A stretch of 64,000 nucleotides of DNA from Rhizobium cauense (GTDB lineage: Bacteria > Pseudomonadota > Alphaproteobacteria > Rhizobiales > Rhizobiaceae), in contig NZ_JAEUAT010000009.1 of NCBI RefSeq assembly GCF_019511525.1, positions 124,001-188,000 of the forward strand, in the 5' to 3' direction. Below the pieces are notes generated by a model. The model did not search any database, was not told the DNA's origin, and saw only the letters and a list, made by a program, of their open reading frames with translations. Position numbers and translations under genes: made by a program. Positions 48,160-56,698 of the stretch are shown here, in pieces; the first letter of the stretch is position 1, and the number at the start of each line of letters is the position of its first letter.

Positions 48160-50127
48160 TCAAATGACCGTTTGCAAGCCAAGCTCAACAACGCGTCCGG
48201 TTGGCAAGCCGAAATAGTCGGTGGCAGTGCTGGCATTTCGGGAAAGAGCGATAAAAAGCCGATCCTGCCAGAAGGGCATCCCGCCAACCTTCGAAGGAAG
48301 GATTGTTCGCCGGGAGAGAAAGAATGAGGTCGACATGATATCGAACTTGAAACCGAGTTTTCGTACAAGGACGAGCGCACGAGGAATGTTGGGCGTTTCC
48401 ATATAGCCAAAGGTAATGACTACCCGGCTGAAGAGGGGATTGAAGCTCTCGAAAAATATCCTTTCCTCATCGGCCACAAAAGGTTTGGTCGCAGTGACGA
48501 CGCTTAGGATGACGTTGTGCTCGTGAAGGACTTTGTAGTGTTTAAGGCTGTGCAGGAGTGCCGTTGGTGCCCCTTCAACGTCGCTCGTCAAAAAGATCGC
48601 GGTTCCGGGTACTGTCGGCGGCGTTTTGCGCTCAAGGCTTCCTATGATCGACGATAGCGGGATCTCGTCGGCCTTGGTGCGGCTGGCAAGCAAGCGTCGT
48701 CCTGACGTCCAGGTCTGCATGATCAGTACCATGCCTGAGGCAACCGCCACTGGCACCCAACCGCCTTGGGCAAACTTTGCGAAATTGGCCGCGAGAAAGC
48801 CGGCGTCAATCAACGTCAAAGGGACAATGATCGCAGCCGTCCCAATAAGGCCCCAATTCCACACTCGACGCATGACGACGAAGAGTAGAATTGAAGTGAT
48901 GAGCATCTCACCCGTTACTGCGATTCCGTAGGCGGCGGACAGTCCGCTGGAACTCTGGAAGAAGATGACGAGAGCCGCCACGCAAACAAACAAAAGGAAA
49001 TTTACCTGTGGCATGAAGATCTGCCCGGAATGGGTCTCGGAGGTGTGCAGGATCTCCAGACGAGGCAGCAGGTTTAGATGCATCGCTTGTCGCACGAGCG
49101 AGTAGGCACCTGAAATTACGGCTTGACTGGCGATGACCGTGGCTGCGGTCGCAAGGCAAACAATTGGCAATCTGGCCCATTCCGGATGCATGTTGAAGAA
49201 GGGATGTGCCGCCATTTCGGGGTGGGCCAGCACGAAGGCTCCCTGCCCAAAATAGTTTAGAAGGAGGCTTGGGAAAACGAGCGCGAACCACGCAACGACG
49301 ATGGGGCGCCGCCCAAAATGCCCAAGATCGACATAGAGCGCTTCTGCGCCAGTGACCGCCAGAAAGACTGCGCCGAGAACCACAATCGCCGAGCCGGCGT
49401 TGTTGACAACATAGCTGAGCGCGTGAAGCGGACTGATGGCCGAAAAAACTGAAGGGTCATCGAAAATGTGAAGGGCGCCACTGGCACCAAGCACCAGAAA
49501 CCAGAGAGCGGTTATCGGACCGAAGACCGATGCCACACCACCTGTTCCAAATCGCTGAACAAAGAACAGGGCAGCGATGATCGTCAGCGTGATCGGGACA
49601 ACCCAGTCGGACATGGCAGGCGTCACAATCTCAATACCCTCAACCGCTGAAAGAACCGAGATCGCGGGGGTTATGATAGCGTCGCCCAAGAAAAGGGAGG
49701 CACCGACGACGCCGAGGATCAGCACCCATGCAGGGCGGCCTGCGAGGCTTTCACGCGCCAGGCTCATGAGAGATAACGTGCCACCCTCGCCACGATTGTC
49801 GGCCCGCAAGACAAAGCACACGTATTTCAACGTGACGACAATGGTTAGCGCCCAGACAATGAGTGACAGAACTCCGAGAACATCCTCGCGATTACTACCA
49901 GCTTCACCCGTCGCGTGGAGCGCCTCGCGAAATGCATAGAGCGGGCTCGTTCCGATGTCGCCGTAAACCACCCCAAGGGCGGCCAATACCAGCGACGGCA
50001 ACCCCGTCCTGGTTTCATGCTCCAGTTCGGGATCCTCGGGTCGCATTTGTCGGTAGGTCACGTGCGAAGCCTGCTCGAGAAGAGAACGTTGCCCTCTGAC
50101 GATGCCATTACGGGCATCTGGTTGCAA
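48160..50127 (-). CDS. kup: Kup-type low-affinity potassium uptake protein
   Basis: A 655-residue K+/H+ symporter: twelve hydrophobic segments over about residues 45-470 and a soluble C-terminal domain. Family motifs include GVVYGDIGTSPLYAFREAL near 52-70, DNRGEGGTLSL near 109, and GDAIITPAISVLSAVEG near 147. Expected in the inner membrane; Kup proteins matter under osmotic and acid stress. The start is uncertain: 50127 is the longest option and an ATG at 50046 would remove 27 residues; neither has a strong ribosome site. Confidence 0.92.
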   Translation of the reverse strand: MQPDARNGIVRGQRSLLEQASHVTYRQMRPEDPELEHETRTGLPSLVLAALGVVYGDIGTSPLYAFREALHATGEAGSNREDVLGVLSLIVWALTIVVTLKYVCFVLRADNRGEGGTLSLMSLARESLAGRPAWVLILGVVGASLFLGDAIITPAISVLSAVEGIEIVTPAMSDWVVPITLTIIAALFFVQRFGTGGVASVFGPITALWFLVLGASGALHIFDDPSVFSAISPLHALSYVVNNAGSAIVVLGAVFLAVTGAEALYVDLGHFGRRPIVVAWFALVFPSLLLNYFGQGAFVLAHPEMAAHPFFNMHPEWARLPIVCLATAATVIASQAVISGAYSLVRQAMHLNLLPRLEILHTSETHSGQIFMPQVNFLLFVCVAALVIFFQSSSGLSAAYGIAVTGEMLITSILLFVVMRRVWNWGLIGTAAIIVPLTLIDAGFLAANFAKFAQGGWVPVAVASGMVLIMQTWTSGRRLLASRTKADEIPLSSIIGSLERKTPPTVPGTAIFLTSDVEGAPTALLHSLKHYKVLHEHNVILSVVTATKPFVADEERIFFESFNPLFSRVVITFGYMETPNIPRALVLVRKLGFKFDIMSTSFFLSRRTILPSKVGGMPFWQDRLFIALSRNASTATDYFGLPTGRVVELGLQTVI

Positions 50128-50750
50128 TCATGGCCGAGTGGTCAGCGCGCAATAATCGCAACGAGAAAGATACTGGCCCAAGACGAGAACTGACGCAAAC
50201 AACTCGCTCGTATGGGTTCTCTGGGGTGCCGTTGCGAAGAACGGAAAACAACTAGTTGTCATCAGACTGGGACTTTGGTTCAAGGTTCCATCACATTGAA
50301 AGGTTATTGAAAATCTCCATGTCTCACCGTACAGTTTTCATCAGTTTATCGGGTCGGCGGTCAACAGGCGTGGACCTGATAGGCTGAACGCTCAAGCTCA
50401 AGAATGAGTATTAGCCTGCTGTCAGCGTCTTCGCGCTCCTGTAAAAAGAAGCGACAATCCAAAGCTGGTTGGTCGTTAAGTCCTGTATCCAATCCCAAAG
50501 ATTTGCAAAATGCCATCAGATCTCGTGGTGTCATCAAAGGCCGCCGCTTTGTTCCCGAAGCAGAAAAGCGCGCCTCTGATTCTGGTTCCATCCTTCGCTG
50601 TTGTACGCCCCCGTATTCGAACTCTTTCTGTTGAAATCGCCAATGAGGACTAATCGCACCCTCATTGTTCCTCCATATTCGCCTATCTCAGGGCTTGAGC
50701 TTGGTCCATTCAAAGCTAGATACCTGCTATGCACGCCGATCGGGATCCAC
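50128..50750. other. Intergenic region between kup and the PAS kinase gene
   Basis: About 620 bases with no secure gene. A minus-strand frame near 50361-50537 (57 codons, TPRDLMAFCKSLGLDTGLND onward) looks protein-like but has a poor ribosome site and no known family. No EcfG motif was found. Confidence 0.35.
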
Positions 50751-52682
50751 ATGAACGCAGCCACAATTGACCGCACCGAAATCGCCGCCGAAGACCGATA
50801 CCGTCTCCTCGTCGACAACATTACCGATTACGCGATCTATATGCTCGACCCTGCTGGATACGTGAGCAGTTGGAACGCCGGCGCCTGGCGTTTCAAGGGC
50901 TACACCGAGGAAGAAATAGTTGGGGAGCATTTTTCCCGGTTCTACACCGAGGCTGACCGAGCTTCGGGTCTTCCCCAGAAGGCACTCGCCACTGCGGCCA
51001 GCATCGGGCGCTTCGAGGCGGAAGGCTGGCGCGTCAGGAAGAACGGCGAACATTTCTGGGCGCACGTTGTTATCGATGCGATCAGGAACGCACAGGGTGA
51101 GCTCATAGGCTTTGCCAAGATCACGCGGGATCTCTCCGAGCGCAGAATTGCCCAAGAGAACCTGAGCAAGAGCGAAGAGCAATTTCGCCTGCTTGTTCAG
51201 AGTGTTACGGACTATGCTATCTACATGCTTGATCCGAAGGGCAGCGTTTCGAGCTGGAACGCCGGCGCGCGCCGCATCAAGGGATATGAGCCGGACGAAA
51301 TCATCGGCAAGCACTTTTCGCAATTCTATACTGACGAGGACAAGGCGGCCGGTCTACCGGAGACCGCCTTGAAAATCGCTGCCGCTGAAGGCCGCTTTGA
51401 ACGGGAGGGCTGGCGGGTCAGGAAAGGGGGCACTCGGTTTTGGGCGAACGTGATCATCGACGCAATCAGGGCTGAAGACGGTTCACTCATCGGCTTCGCC
51501 AAGATTACGCGTGATATCACCGAGAAGCGCCAGGCCCAAGAAGCGCTCGAGCAAGCCCAGCGTGACCTTTTCCAAGCGCAGAAGATGGAGGCTGTGGGTC
51601 AACTCACCGGCGGCATCGCGCATGACTTCAATAATCTCCTGATGGCTGTGCTCGGTAGCCTTGAGATCGCACAGAAGCGAGCTATCGCGGGCAGAGACAA
51701 CCGGGATCTCATCAACAATGCAATAGAGGGAGCAAAGCGCGGAGCCGCGCTAACACAGCGCCTCCTCGCCTTCTCTCGGAAGCAGGAACTCAAGCTCGAC
51801 GCCGTTGACTTGGCCAATCTCGTTATAGGGATGACCAGCCTGGTGCAGCGGTCAATCGGTCCAGCGATTGAACTGAGAACGAGCGTTCCAGCCTCTCTCC
51901 CGGCGGTGCATGCTGATGCCAATCAGTTGGAAAGCGCTCTTCTCAATCTCGTCGTGAACGCGCGTGATGCCATGCCAAACGGAGGCGTTATCCAATTGTC
52001 GGCCAGAAAGCAGTTGCTTCGCACAGGTGACGTCGAGCATCTCCCAGGTGGTGTATACGTCTGTCTGAGCGTTGCAGATGAAGGAGAGGGCATGAGCGCC
52101 GACACGCTGCAGAAGGCGATAGCACCCTTCTTCACCACCAAGGGAGTTGGGAAGGGGACCGGTCTGGGTCTTCCAATGGTGCAGGGGTTGATGGCACAGG
52201 CGGGAGGCGCGCTCGTGCTTAAATCCTCGCCGGGACAGGGGACGACCGCGGAGCTGTGGCTGCCTCTTGCCGCGCAGGGGGAAGAAAAAGAAGAGCAGGA
52301 GGGCCCCGAAGTGCCCGCTACGGGTATAGGCAGGGCACTCAACGTGTTGGTCGTGGATGACGACCCGTTGGTCCTTATGAACACGGTCCTTATGCTTGAG
52401 GATCTCGGACATGCAACGGTGCAGGCGTCATCGGCGGAGGAAGCGCTTACGATTTTGCAAGATGGTCCCCTACCGGACCTTGTCGTGACCGACCACGCGA
52501 TGCCACGCATGACGGGGGGTGAATTGGCGAAAGTTCTTGATGAACGTCTTCCCGGTTTGCCCGTTATTCTTGCGACGGGGTACGCCGAGGTGCCGGGCGG
52601 CATTTCCCAAGAACTGCCCCGGCTGGCAAAACCTTTCACGCAAGCTCAGTTGGAAGCCGCGGTCTTGTCAGCTGCTTCATGA
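50751..52682 (+). CDS. Soluble PAS-PAS hybrid histidine kinase with receiver domain
   Basis: A 643-residue cytoplasmic sensor kinase. Two nearly repeated PAS/PAC units occupy about residues 10-130 and 135-265 (YAIYMLDPAGYVSSWNAGA and YAIYMLDPKGSVSSWNAGA). The dimerisation helix has H291 in GGIAHDFNNLLMAVLGSLEI, then an ATPase domain (DEGEGMSADTLQKAIAPFFT, then GTGLGLPMVQG) and a C-terminal receiver with acidic DDD (VVDDDP) and phosphoacceptor D581 in VVTDHAMPRM. The strong similarity of the two PAS units points to recent duplication. The ATG at 50751 lacks a strong ribosome site. Confidence 0.9.
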   Translation: MNAATIDRTEIAAEDRYRLLVDNITDYAIYMLDPAGYVSSWNAGAWRFKGYTEEEIVGEHFSRFYTEADRASGLPQKALATAASIGRFEAEGWRVRKNGEHFWAHVVIDAIRNAQGELIGFAKITRDLSERRIAQENLSKSEEQFRLLVQSVTDYAIYMLDPKGSVSSWNAGARRIKGYEPDEIIGKHFSQFYTDEDKAAGLPETALKIAAAEGRFEREGWRVRKGGTRFWANVIIDAIRAEDGSLIGFAKITRDITEKRQAQEALEQAQRDLFQAQKMEAVGQLTGGIAHDFNNLLMAVLGSLEIAQKRAIAGRDNRDLINNAIEGAKRGAALTQRLLAFSRKQELKLDAVDLANLVIGMTSLVQRSIGPAIELRTSVPASLPAVHADANQLESALLNLVVNARDAMPNGGVIQLSARKQLLRTGDVEHLPGGVYVCLSVADEGEGMSADTLQKAIAPFFTTKGVGKGTGLGLPMVQGLMAQAGGALVLKSSPGQGTTAELWLPLAAQGEEKEEQEGPEVPATGIGRALNVLVVDDDPLVLMNTVLMLEDLGHATVQASSAEEALTILQDGPLPDLVVTDHAMPRMTGGELAKVLDERLPGLPVILATGYAEVPGGISQELPRLAKPFTQAQLEAAVLSAAS

Positions 52683-52821
52683 CGGGCTCCCTCCAGGCAG
52701 CGGTGTTGGGTGCGTGCAAGGCGTCTTCAGCAATGACGGCTGTTTTCATTTTCTCCACTTTCAGTAGCTCGGTTCGTCCGCGGCACCCCATCGCTCAATT
52801 TTCGCTACTGCGGGAGTTGAT

Positions 52822-52846
52822 GGAACAGTCGGTCTCGCTTGGTGTT
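52822..52846 (+). promoter_or_regulatory. EcfG/RpoE2-type promoter of the 52868 unit
   Basis: GGAAC-16-TGTT, ending 21 bases before the ATG at 52868. Confidence 0.65.
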
Positions 52847-52867
52847 TTGTCGGAAAGGAGCAGTGTC

Positions 52868-53050
52868 ATGGGAACGAACGACACAAATGCCACGCCCGAG
52901 CAAAGGCGCCCAAAGGACGTCAAACCCGTACCGGCGAAGCGTAAAAACGCCGATAGGGAGTCGTTGGCGCCACCAACGGTCCAGCCTCCAGGAGCCAAGG
53001 ACGAGAGCGAGCGGCCAATCGTGGATCCCGTAACCGGCGCAGCGTTGTGA
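52868..53050 (+). CDS. Small hydrophilic hypothetical protein
   Basis: A 60-residue, Pro/Lys/Glu-rich, probably disordered protein (TNATPEQRRPKDVKPVPAKR, then ERPIVDPVTGAAL). AAGGAG and an EcfG-type motif precede the ATG. Its VDPVTGAAL ending resembles the linker ITDPATGAPP of the DUF3597 protein, perhaps by chance. It precedes the DUF3008 gene by 45 bases and probably shares its mRNA. Confidence 0.6.
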   Translation: MGTNDTNATPEQRRPKDVKPVPAKRKNADRESLAPPTVQPPGAKDESERPIVDPVTGAAL

Positions 53051-53095
53051 CGCTGGGCACGATCGGAGTTACGTTCTAGCGAAAGGGGGAACATC

Positions 53096-53281
53096 ATGCC
53101 CGCCAAATCGAAAGCCCAGCAAAAGGCAGCTGGCGCAGCACTCTCCGCCAAACGCGGAGAAATTCCGAAAAGCAAGCTGAGAGGCGCTTCGAAGGAAATG
53201 GCGGAATCGATGACAGAGAAACAATTGGAAGACTTTGCGTCTACAAAGCGCAAAGGCAAACCAGAGCACGTATCTCGTTGA
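53096..53281 (+). CDS. DUF3008 family small basic protein
   Basis: A 61-residue Lys/Ala-rich protein matching DUF3008: PAKSKAQQKAAGAALSAKRG, then LRGASKEMAESMTEKQLEDF and ASTKRKGKPEHV. The family is typical of alphaproteobacterial stress regulons; function unknown, possibly nucleic-acid binding. AAAGGGGG precedes the ATG. Confidence 0.87.
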   Translation: MPAKSKAQQKAAGAALSAKRGEIPKSKLRGASKEMAESMTEKQLEDFASTKRKGKPEHVSR

Positions 53282-53365
53282 CTGCTCGAAAACCAGGTCA
53301 CCTTGTCTCAGGAAGCGGGTGCTTTCTGGGGTGGCAGTCACTTACGACAACGAAAGATCTTATCG

Positions 53366-53746
53366 CTAATCGCGGCCCGTTCCGACGGCGCGGCCAACCG
53401 CAGATATCAGTTCATCAGGAGCGCAGGGCTTGGTCAGCCAGATCCCGCGGCCAAATGCAGGCTCCTCTTCTAAAAGTGTATCGGTATCACCCGAGTAGAC
53501 GACGAACGGCACTTCGTTTGCAACGAGATGCTCTACTGCCGTAGAGCAGATGCCGTCGTTCAGTCGTGGATCGATAACCGCCACATGCGGTGTCGCTCCG
53601 CGAAGCCATACTTCAGCTTCCCTGCACGTTGAAACGGTATGAATGTTTCTAACGCCTGCGCTGTTGAGAACCGCCTCGACGTCCAAGGCGATGAATGGCT
53701 CATCTTCGAGAAGCAGTAATGTTATAGGCGACAGGTCCGTTCTCAT
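53366..53746 (-). CDS. Single-domain response regulator
   Basis: A 126-residue receiver domain: LLLLEDEPFIALDVEAVLNS holds the acidic pocket, the phosphoacceptor Asp is in AVIDPRLNDG, the switch Ser in VVYSGD and Lys in LTKPCAP. It has no output domain and is the third intact stand-alone receiver in the window. GGGAGGGCGGC precedes the ATG. The partner kinase is not adjacent; the PAS hybrid kinase 700 bases upstream is on the other strand. Confidence 0.87.
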   Translation of the reverse strand: MRTDLSPITLLLLEDEPFIALDVEAVLNSAGVRNIHTVSTCREAEVWLRGATPHVAVIDPRLNDGICSTAVEHLVANEVPFVVYSGDTDTLLEEEPAFGRGIWLTKPCAPDELISAVGRAVGTGRD

Positions 53747-53857
53747 GCCGCCCTCCCATGAAAGCGCCAGTGTATGCTCAACCGCCTATCAATAGTAGGA
53801 CCGCCATGAACGTAAGATGAATCGCACTCGATATTCCCGTAGCCCGAAACATTGCAG

Positions 53858-53882
53858 AAAAAAAAGCCGGAGTACCGCCGGC
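53858..53882 (-). terminator. Terminator downstream of mscS
   Basis: On the minus strand GCCGG and CCGGC flank a seven-base loop and are followed by eight T. It lies about 100 bases behind the mscS stop. Confidence 0.65.
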
Positions 53883-53983
53883 CGGTAATCTACCCCCGAC
53901 GCGGCCGGGTTGCTGACGGCGCTTGGTGACTAGCGCATCTCTCGCGATTTAAGGCAACGGTTTCTTGAAGCGGCAGTCGAAAC

Positions 53984-54805
53984 CTACTTGATGGATATAC
54001 CCTCTTCGATGAGGTTGGACTTTAGACGGTCGATGACATCATGACGCGTTTCACTCCACTCGCGCGTGTTGGCCCAATACTCAATCTTCAACACGGTCTT
54101 GTCTGCCGTCAGGTCGTCCGAAAAGACGCGCGGCGCGGGCTTTGACTTGATGCGTTCATCAGAAGAGACGATATTGAGCACGGCCTTCTTCGCAACCTTA
54201 ACATCGATGTCGTTTCCAATCGCAATTGACAACTCCTGTCGGCGGCTTGCCTCGCGGCTGTGGTTGACGATCGGGGTATTCCACAACGTCGAGTTGGGAG
54301 CCATGAGATAGAGCCCATCCGTCGTTTTCATTTCCGTGGCGAAGAGGCCAATTTCCCGGATAACCCCCTTCACACTGGCCGTCTCGATGTACTCCCCGAC
54401 CCGAAACGGTCGCAACACAAGCAGCATGATGCCTGCAGCAATATTTTGTAGCGTACCCTGCAAAGCCAGACCAATGGCGAGACCTGCAGCACCGAGGGCT
54501 GCGATGATAGAGGCCGTCTGGACGCCGAACTGGCCGAGGACCGTGACGAAGACGAGAATGAGCAAACCGTAGTGCAGGAGGTTCTGGAAAAAACGTGCAA
54601 GTGTCTCGTCGATGCCGTGAATGCGGGAGATCACGCGGTAAGCCGAACGGCTGATAATACCTGAGAGTATCCAGCCGCCGATCAGGAGCACAATCGCTCC
54701 AACAATTGAAAATCCATAGGTTACCGCCAGAGCGGCCGCTTGATCGAGGGCGGTTCGCGTGGCAAGTACAACGTTAGCTGCTTGATTTTCCATGAGATTA
54801 TCCAT
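53984..54805 (-). CDS. mscS: Small-conductance mechanosensitive channel MscS
   Basis: A 273-residue MscS-type channel: three hydrophobic helices in the first 130 residues, the Gly/Ala-packed pore helix TM3 (SIIAALGAAGLAIGLALQGTLQNIAAGIM), and the beta domain with the family segment RPFRVGEYIETASVKGVIRE. Opens on membrane tension to release solutes after hypo-osmotic shock. A full EcfG motif with a 17-base spacer lies upstream. In-frame ATGs at 54805 and 54793 are both possible starts. Confidence 0.92.
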   Translation of the reverse strand: MDNLMENQAANVVLATRTALDQAAALAVTYGFSIVGAIVLLIGGWILSGIISRSAYRVISRIHGIDETLARFFQNLLHYGLLILVFVTVLGQFGVQTASIIAALGAAGLAIGLALQGTLQNIAAGIMLLVLRPFRVGEYIETASVKGVIREIGLFATEMKTTDGLYLMAPNSTLWNTPIVNHSREASRRQELSIAIGNDIDVKVAKKAVLNIVSSDERIKSKPAPRVFSDDLTADKTVLKIEYWANTREWSETRHDVIDRLKSNLIEEGISIK

Positions 54806-54830
54806 ATCCAGATTGGCATTCCGGAATGGG

Positions 54831-54856
54831 AACGACTGCCAACTGTAGATGGTTCC
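54831..54856 (-). promoter_or_regulatory. EcfG/RpoE2 promoter of mscS
   Basis: GGAAC-17-CGTT, full consensus elements, ending 25 bases before the first ATG. Confidence 0.7.
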
Positions 54857-54901
54857 CTGGCCGGCCCCGCCGAATGCCGTGCGGTCACAACGTGGTCCTC
54901 C

Positions 54902-55660
54902 TTACTCGAGGCTAAGGTCGACGCATAATGGCAAATGATCGGAAGCCCGACGTGTCGTCTGGTCAAACGGGATCGTCGTCGACGTGACACAAAGGTCCTC
55001 GGACACGAACACGTGGTCGATGCGGAAAAGTGGAAGGCGCGAAGGGAACGTTGGTTTTGGCTTTTGTGCCATCACCAGCTGTGCATCGCGAAACCGCTGC
55101 GCCAGCCTTTTGTACGCGGGCGACGATGGGAAAGCGTTGAGGTCTCCGCAGACAACTGCAGGTGAACCGCGAAATTCCGCATTGCCGATCCAATCCTCTC
55201 CAAGGAGTGCTGCGACCTGCCTGCTACGGTCCACACTTCGCAGGCCGAGGTGTGTGTTCACGACGTTAACAATCCGGGCGCCGACCTTGACCTGAACCCA
55301 GATTGCTCCCCGTGTCTCTCCTATCGATGGAAGGGGCCCGGCTCTGACCAGACGCATCGGCATCGCAGTCAAAATCGCATCGCCATACCGTTCCTCTGCG
55401 AAATGCAGCGCCGGATGAAAGTGAGACTCCATTTTCAGAAGGGAGGCGATTACTTCCGCTTGGTCAACTCCGCCGGTGCGCTGTCGTCCGACGTCAAGTT
55501 CCTGGAGCGCTATGATATCTGCGTTCGAGTGGGCGATCACCTCTGCAATCCGATGCGGGTCGACCCGTCGATCTGTGCCAACGCAGCTGTGGACATTGTA
55601 GGTCAATATTCTGAAGTCTTGACGGTCCGTGCGACCGGAGAAAGGGCAGGGGAGGCTCAT
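54902..55660 (-). CDS. Endonuclease/exonuclease/phosphatase family protein (YbhP-like)
   Basis: A 252-residue EEP-fold hydrolase. Motifs run ILTYNVHSCVG (Asn), IIALQELDVG (metal-binding Glu), NTHLGL, GDLNAFPSSPAY (Asp-x-Asn) and ASDHLPL (Asp-His). With the neighbouring UPF0104 and phospholipase-D-type genes it matches the content of the E. coli ybhP-clsB-ybhN cluster. An EcfG-type motif ends eight bases before the ATG, so the mRNA may be leaderless, or a later start is used. Confidence 0.88.
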   Translation of the reverse strand: MSLPCPFSGRTDRQDFRILTYNVHSCVGTDRRVDPHRIAEVIAHSNADIIALQELDVGRQRTGGVDQAEVIASLLKMESHFHPALHFAEERYGDAILTAMPMRLVRAGPLPSIGETRGAIWVQVKVGARIVNVVNTHLGLRSVDRSRQVAALLGEDWIGNAEFRGSPAVVCGDLNAFPSSPAYKRLAQRFRDAQLVMAQKPKPTFPSRLPLFRIDHVFVSEDLCVTSTTIPFDQTTRRASDHLPLCVDLSLE

Positions 55661-55668
55661 GAAGCGGG

Positions 55669-55693
55669 AACCCGCTTCCGTCTAATTCGTTCC
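55669..55693 (-). promoter_or_regulatory. EcfG/RpoE2-type promoter of the EEP gene
   Basis: GGAAC-16-GGTT, with only eight bases between the -10 and the ATG at 55660. Confidence 0.5.
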
Positions 55694-55726
55694 CAAAAGA
55701 CAAAACCTGAGGCGGACGAATGATCT

Positions 55727-56698
55727 ATGTCAGTTAAACGCGTTATTCTCAACTCTGTCATGGCCCTAGGAGTCCTCCTTGCAGGCTACCTCCTATACAC
55801 TGTTTTCAGCCGGTATTCGCTCGACGAAATCATCCAGTCTGTAGGCAGTATTTCATATTTGCGCTTGGTCGCTGCGCTTTCGTTTTGTGCCCTTTCCTAC
55901 GTTTGCCTGACCGGCTTTGATTGGATGGCCTTACGGTATGTCGGTAAGCCTCTAAGCTACCCGAAGGCCGCGCTTGCTTCATTTACGGCACTCTCGATCG
56001 GCCATAATCTTGGCTTTGCCGCCCTCAGCAGCGGGGCTATTCGCTATCGATACTACGTTCGCTGGGGGCTGAGCCCCGAACAGGTCGCGAAGGTTATTCT
56101 GTTTTGCGGCGCAACGGTTGGCCTTGGCCTGTCAACGCTTGCCGGATGCCTGGCCCTGATCAATCCGGATGATGTGGGCAAGATGCTACGAGTGAGTTTC
56201 CTTGACCCCTATGTGCTCGCCTGCATCTGCTTCCTCGTGCCCGCGATCTACCTGCTTATGGCGGGCTTGATCACGACGCGCTTACGCATCTGGAAGTGGA
56301 GCTTTGTGATGCCAGATGTCCGGCTTGCCATTGGACAGGTGGTCGTGGGTACGCTGAACTTTACATGTGTCGCCGCCTGCCTCCACCAGGTCCTGGCAGG
56401 CGTAGCTGAGGCAACCTTCATACAATCCGCTACAGCGTTCGTATTAGCCAATATCGCTGTTCTGATTGCCCATGTGCCCGGTGGCCTCGGCGTTCTCGAG
56501 GCTACTGTCAGCACATTGTTGCCGGAAGCCGCATCAGTCGGCAGCCTGATCGCCTTTCGCGTAATCTACTTCCTGATGCCGCTCCTGGGCGGCCTGACGA
56601 TCCTTGCAATCAGCGAACTTGTGATCGGCAGGCGGGGCAGGCAGCGACTAACCGAAGGCGCCGAGGATACGTCGGAGCCGCAAGCGCAGCTTTTGTAG
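55727..56698 (+). CDS. UPF0104/lysylphosphatidylglycerol synthase TM-region-like protein (YbhN-like)
   Basis: A 323-residue membrane protein with about eight hydrophobic segments, of the YbhN/UPF0104 group, which shares its membrane region with MprF flippases. Typical stretches are ALASFTALSIGHNLGFAALS (near 85), GAIRYRYYVRWGLSPEQVAK and ANIAVLIAHVPGGLGVLEAT (near 245). It is divergent from the EEP gene and overlaps the end of the phospholipase-D-type gene by 51 bases tail to tail. A role in phospholipid movement or envelope upkeep is inferred from the family and the neighbours. Confidence 0.85.
   Translation: MSVKRVILNSVMALGVLLAGYLLYTVFSRYSLDEIIQSVGSISYLRLVAALSFCALSYVCLTGFDWMALRYVGKPLSYPKAALASFTALSIGHNLGFAALSSGAIRYRYYVRWGLSPEQVAKVILFCGATVGLGLSTLAGCLALINPDDVGKMLRVSFLDPYVLACICFLVPAIYLLMAGLITTRLRIWKWSFVMPDVRLAIGQVVVGTLNFTCVAACLHQVLAGVAEATFIQSATAFVLANIAVLIAHVPGGLGVLEATVSTLLPEAASVGSLIAFRVIYFLMPLLGGLTILAISELVIGRRGRQRLTEGAEDTSEPQAQLL

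Noticed and set aside
50361..50537. 57-codon minus-strand frame beginning TPRDLMAFCK
   Set aside because: Protein-like but with a poor ribosome site, no promoter motif and no recognisable family; left unannotated.
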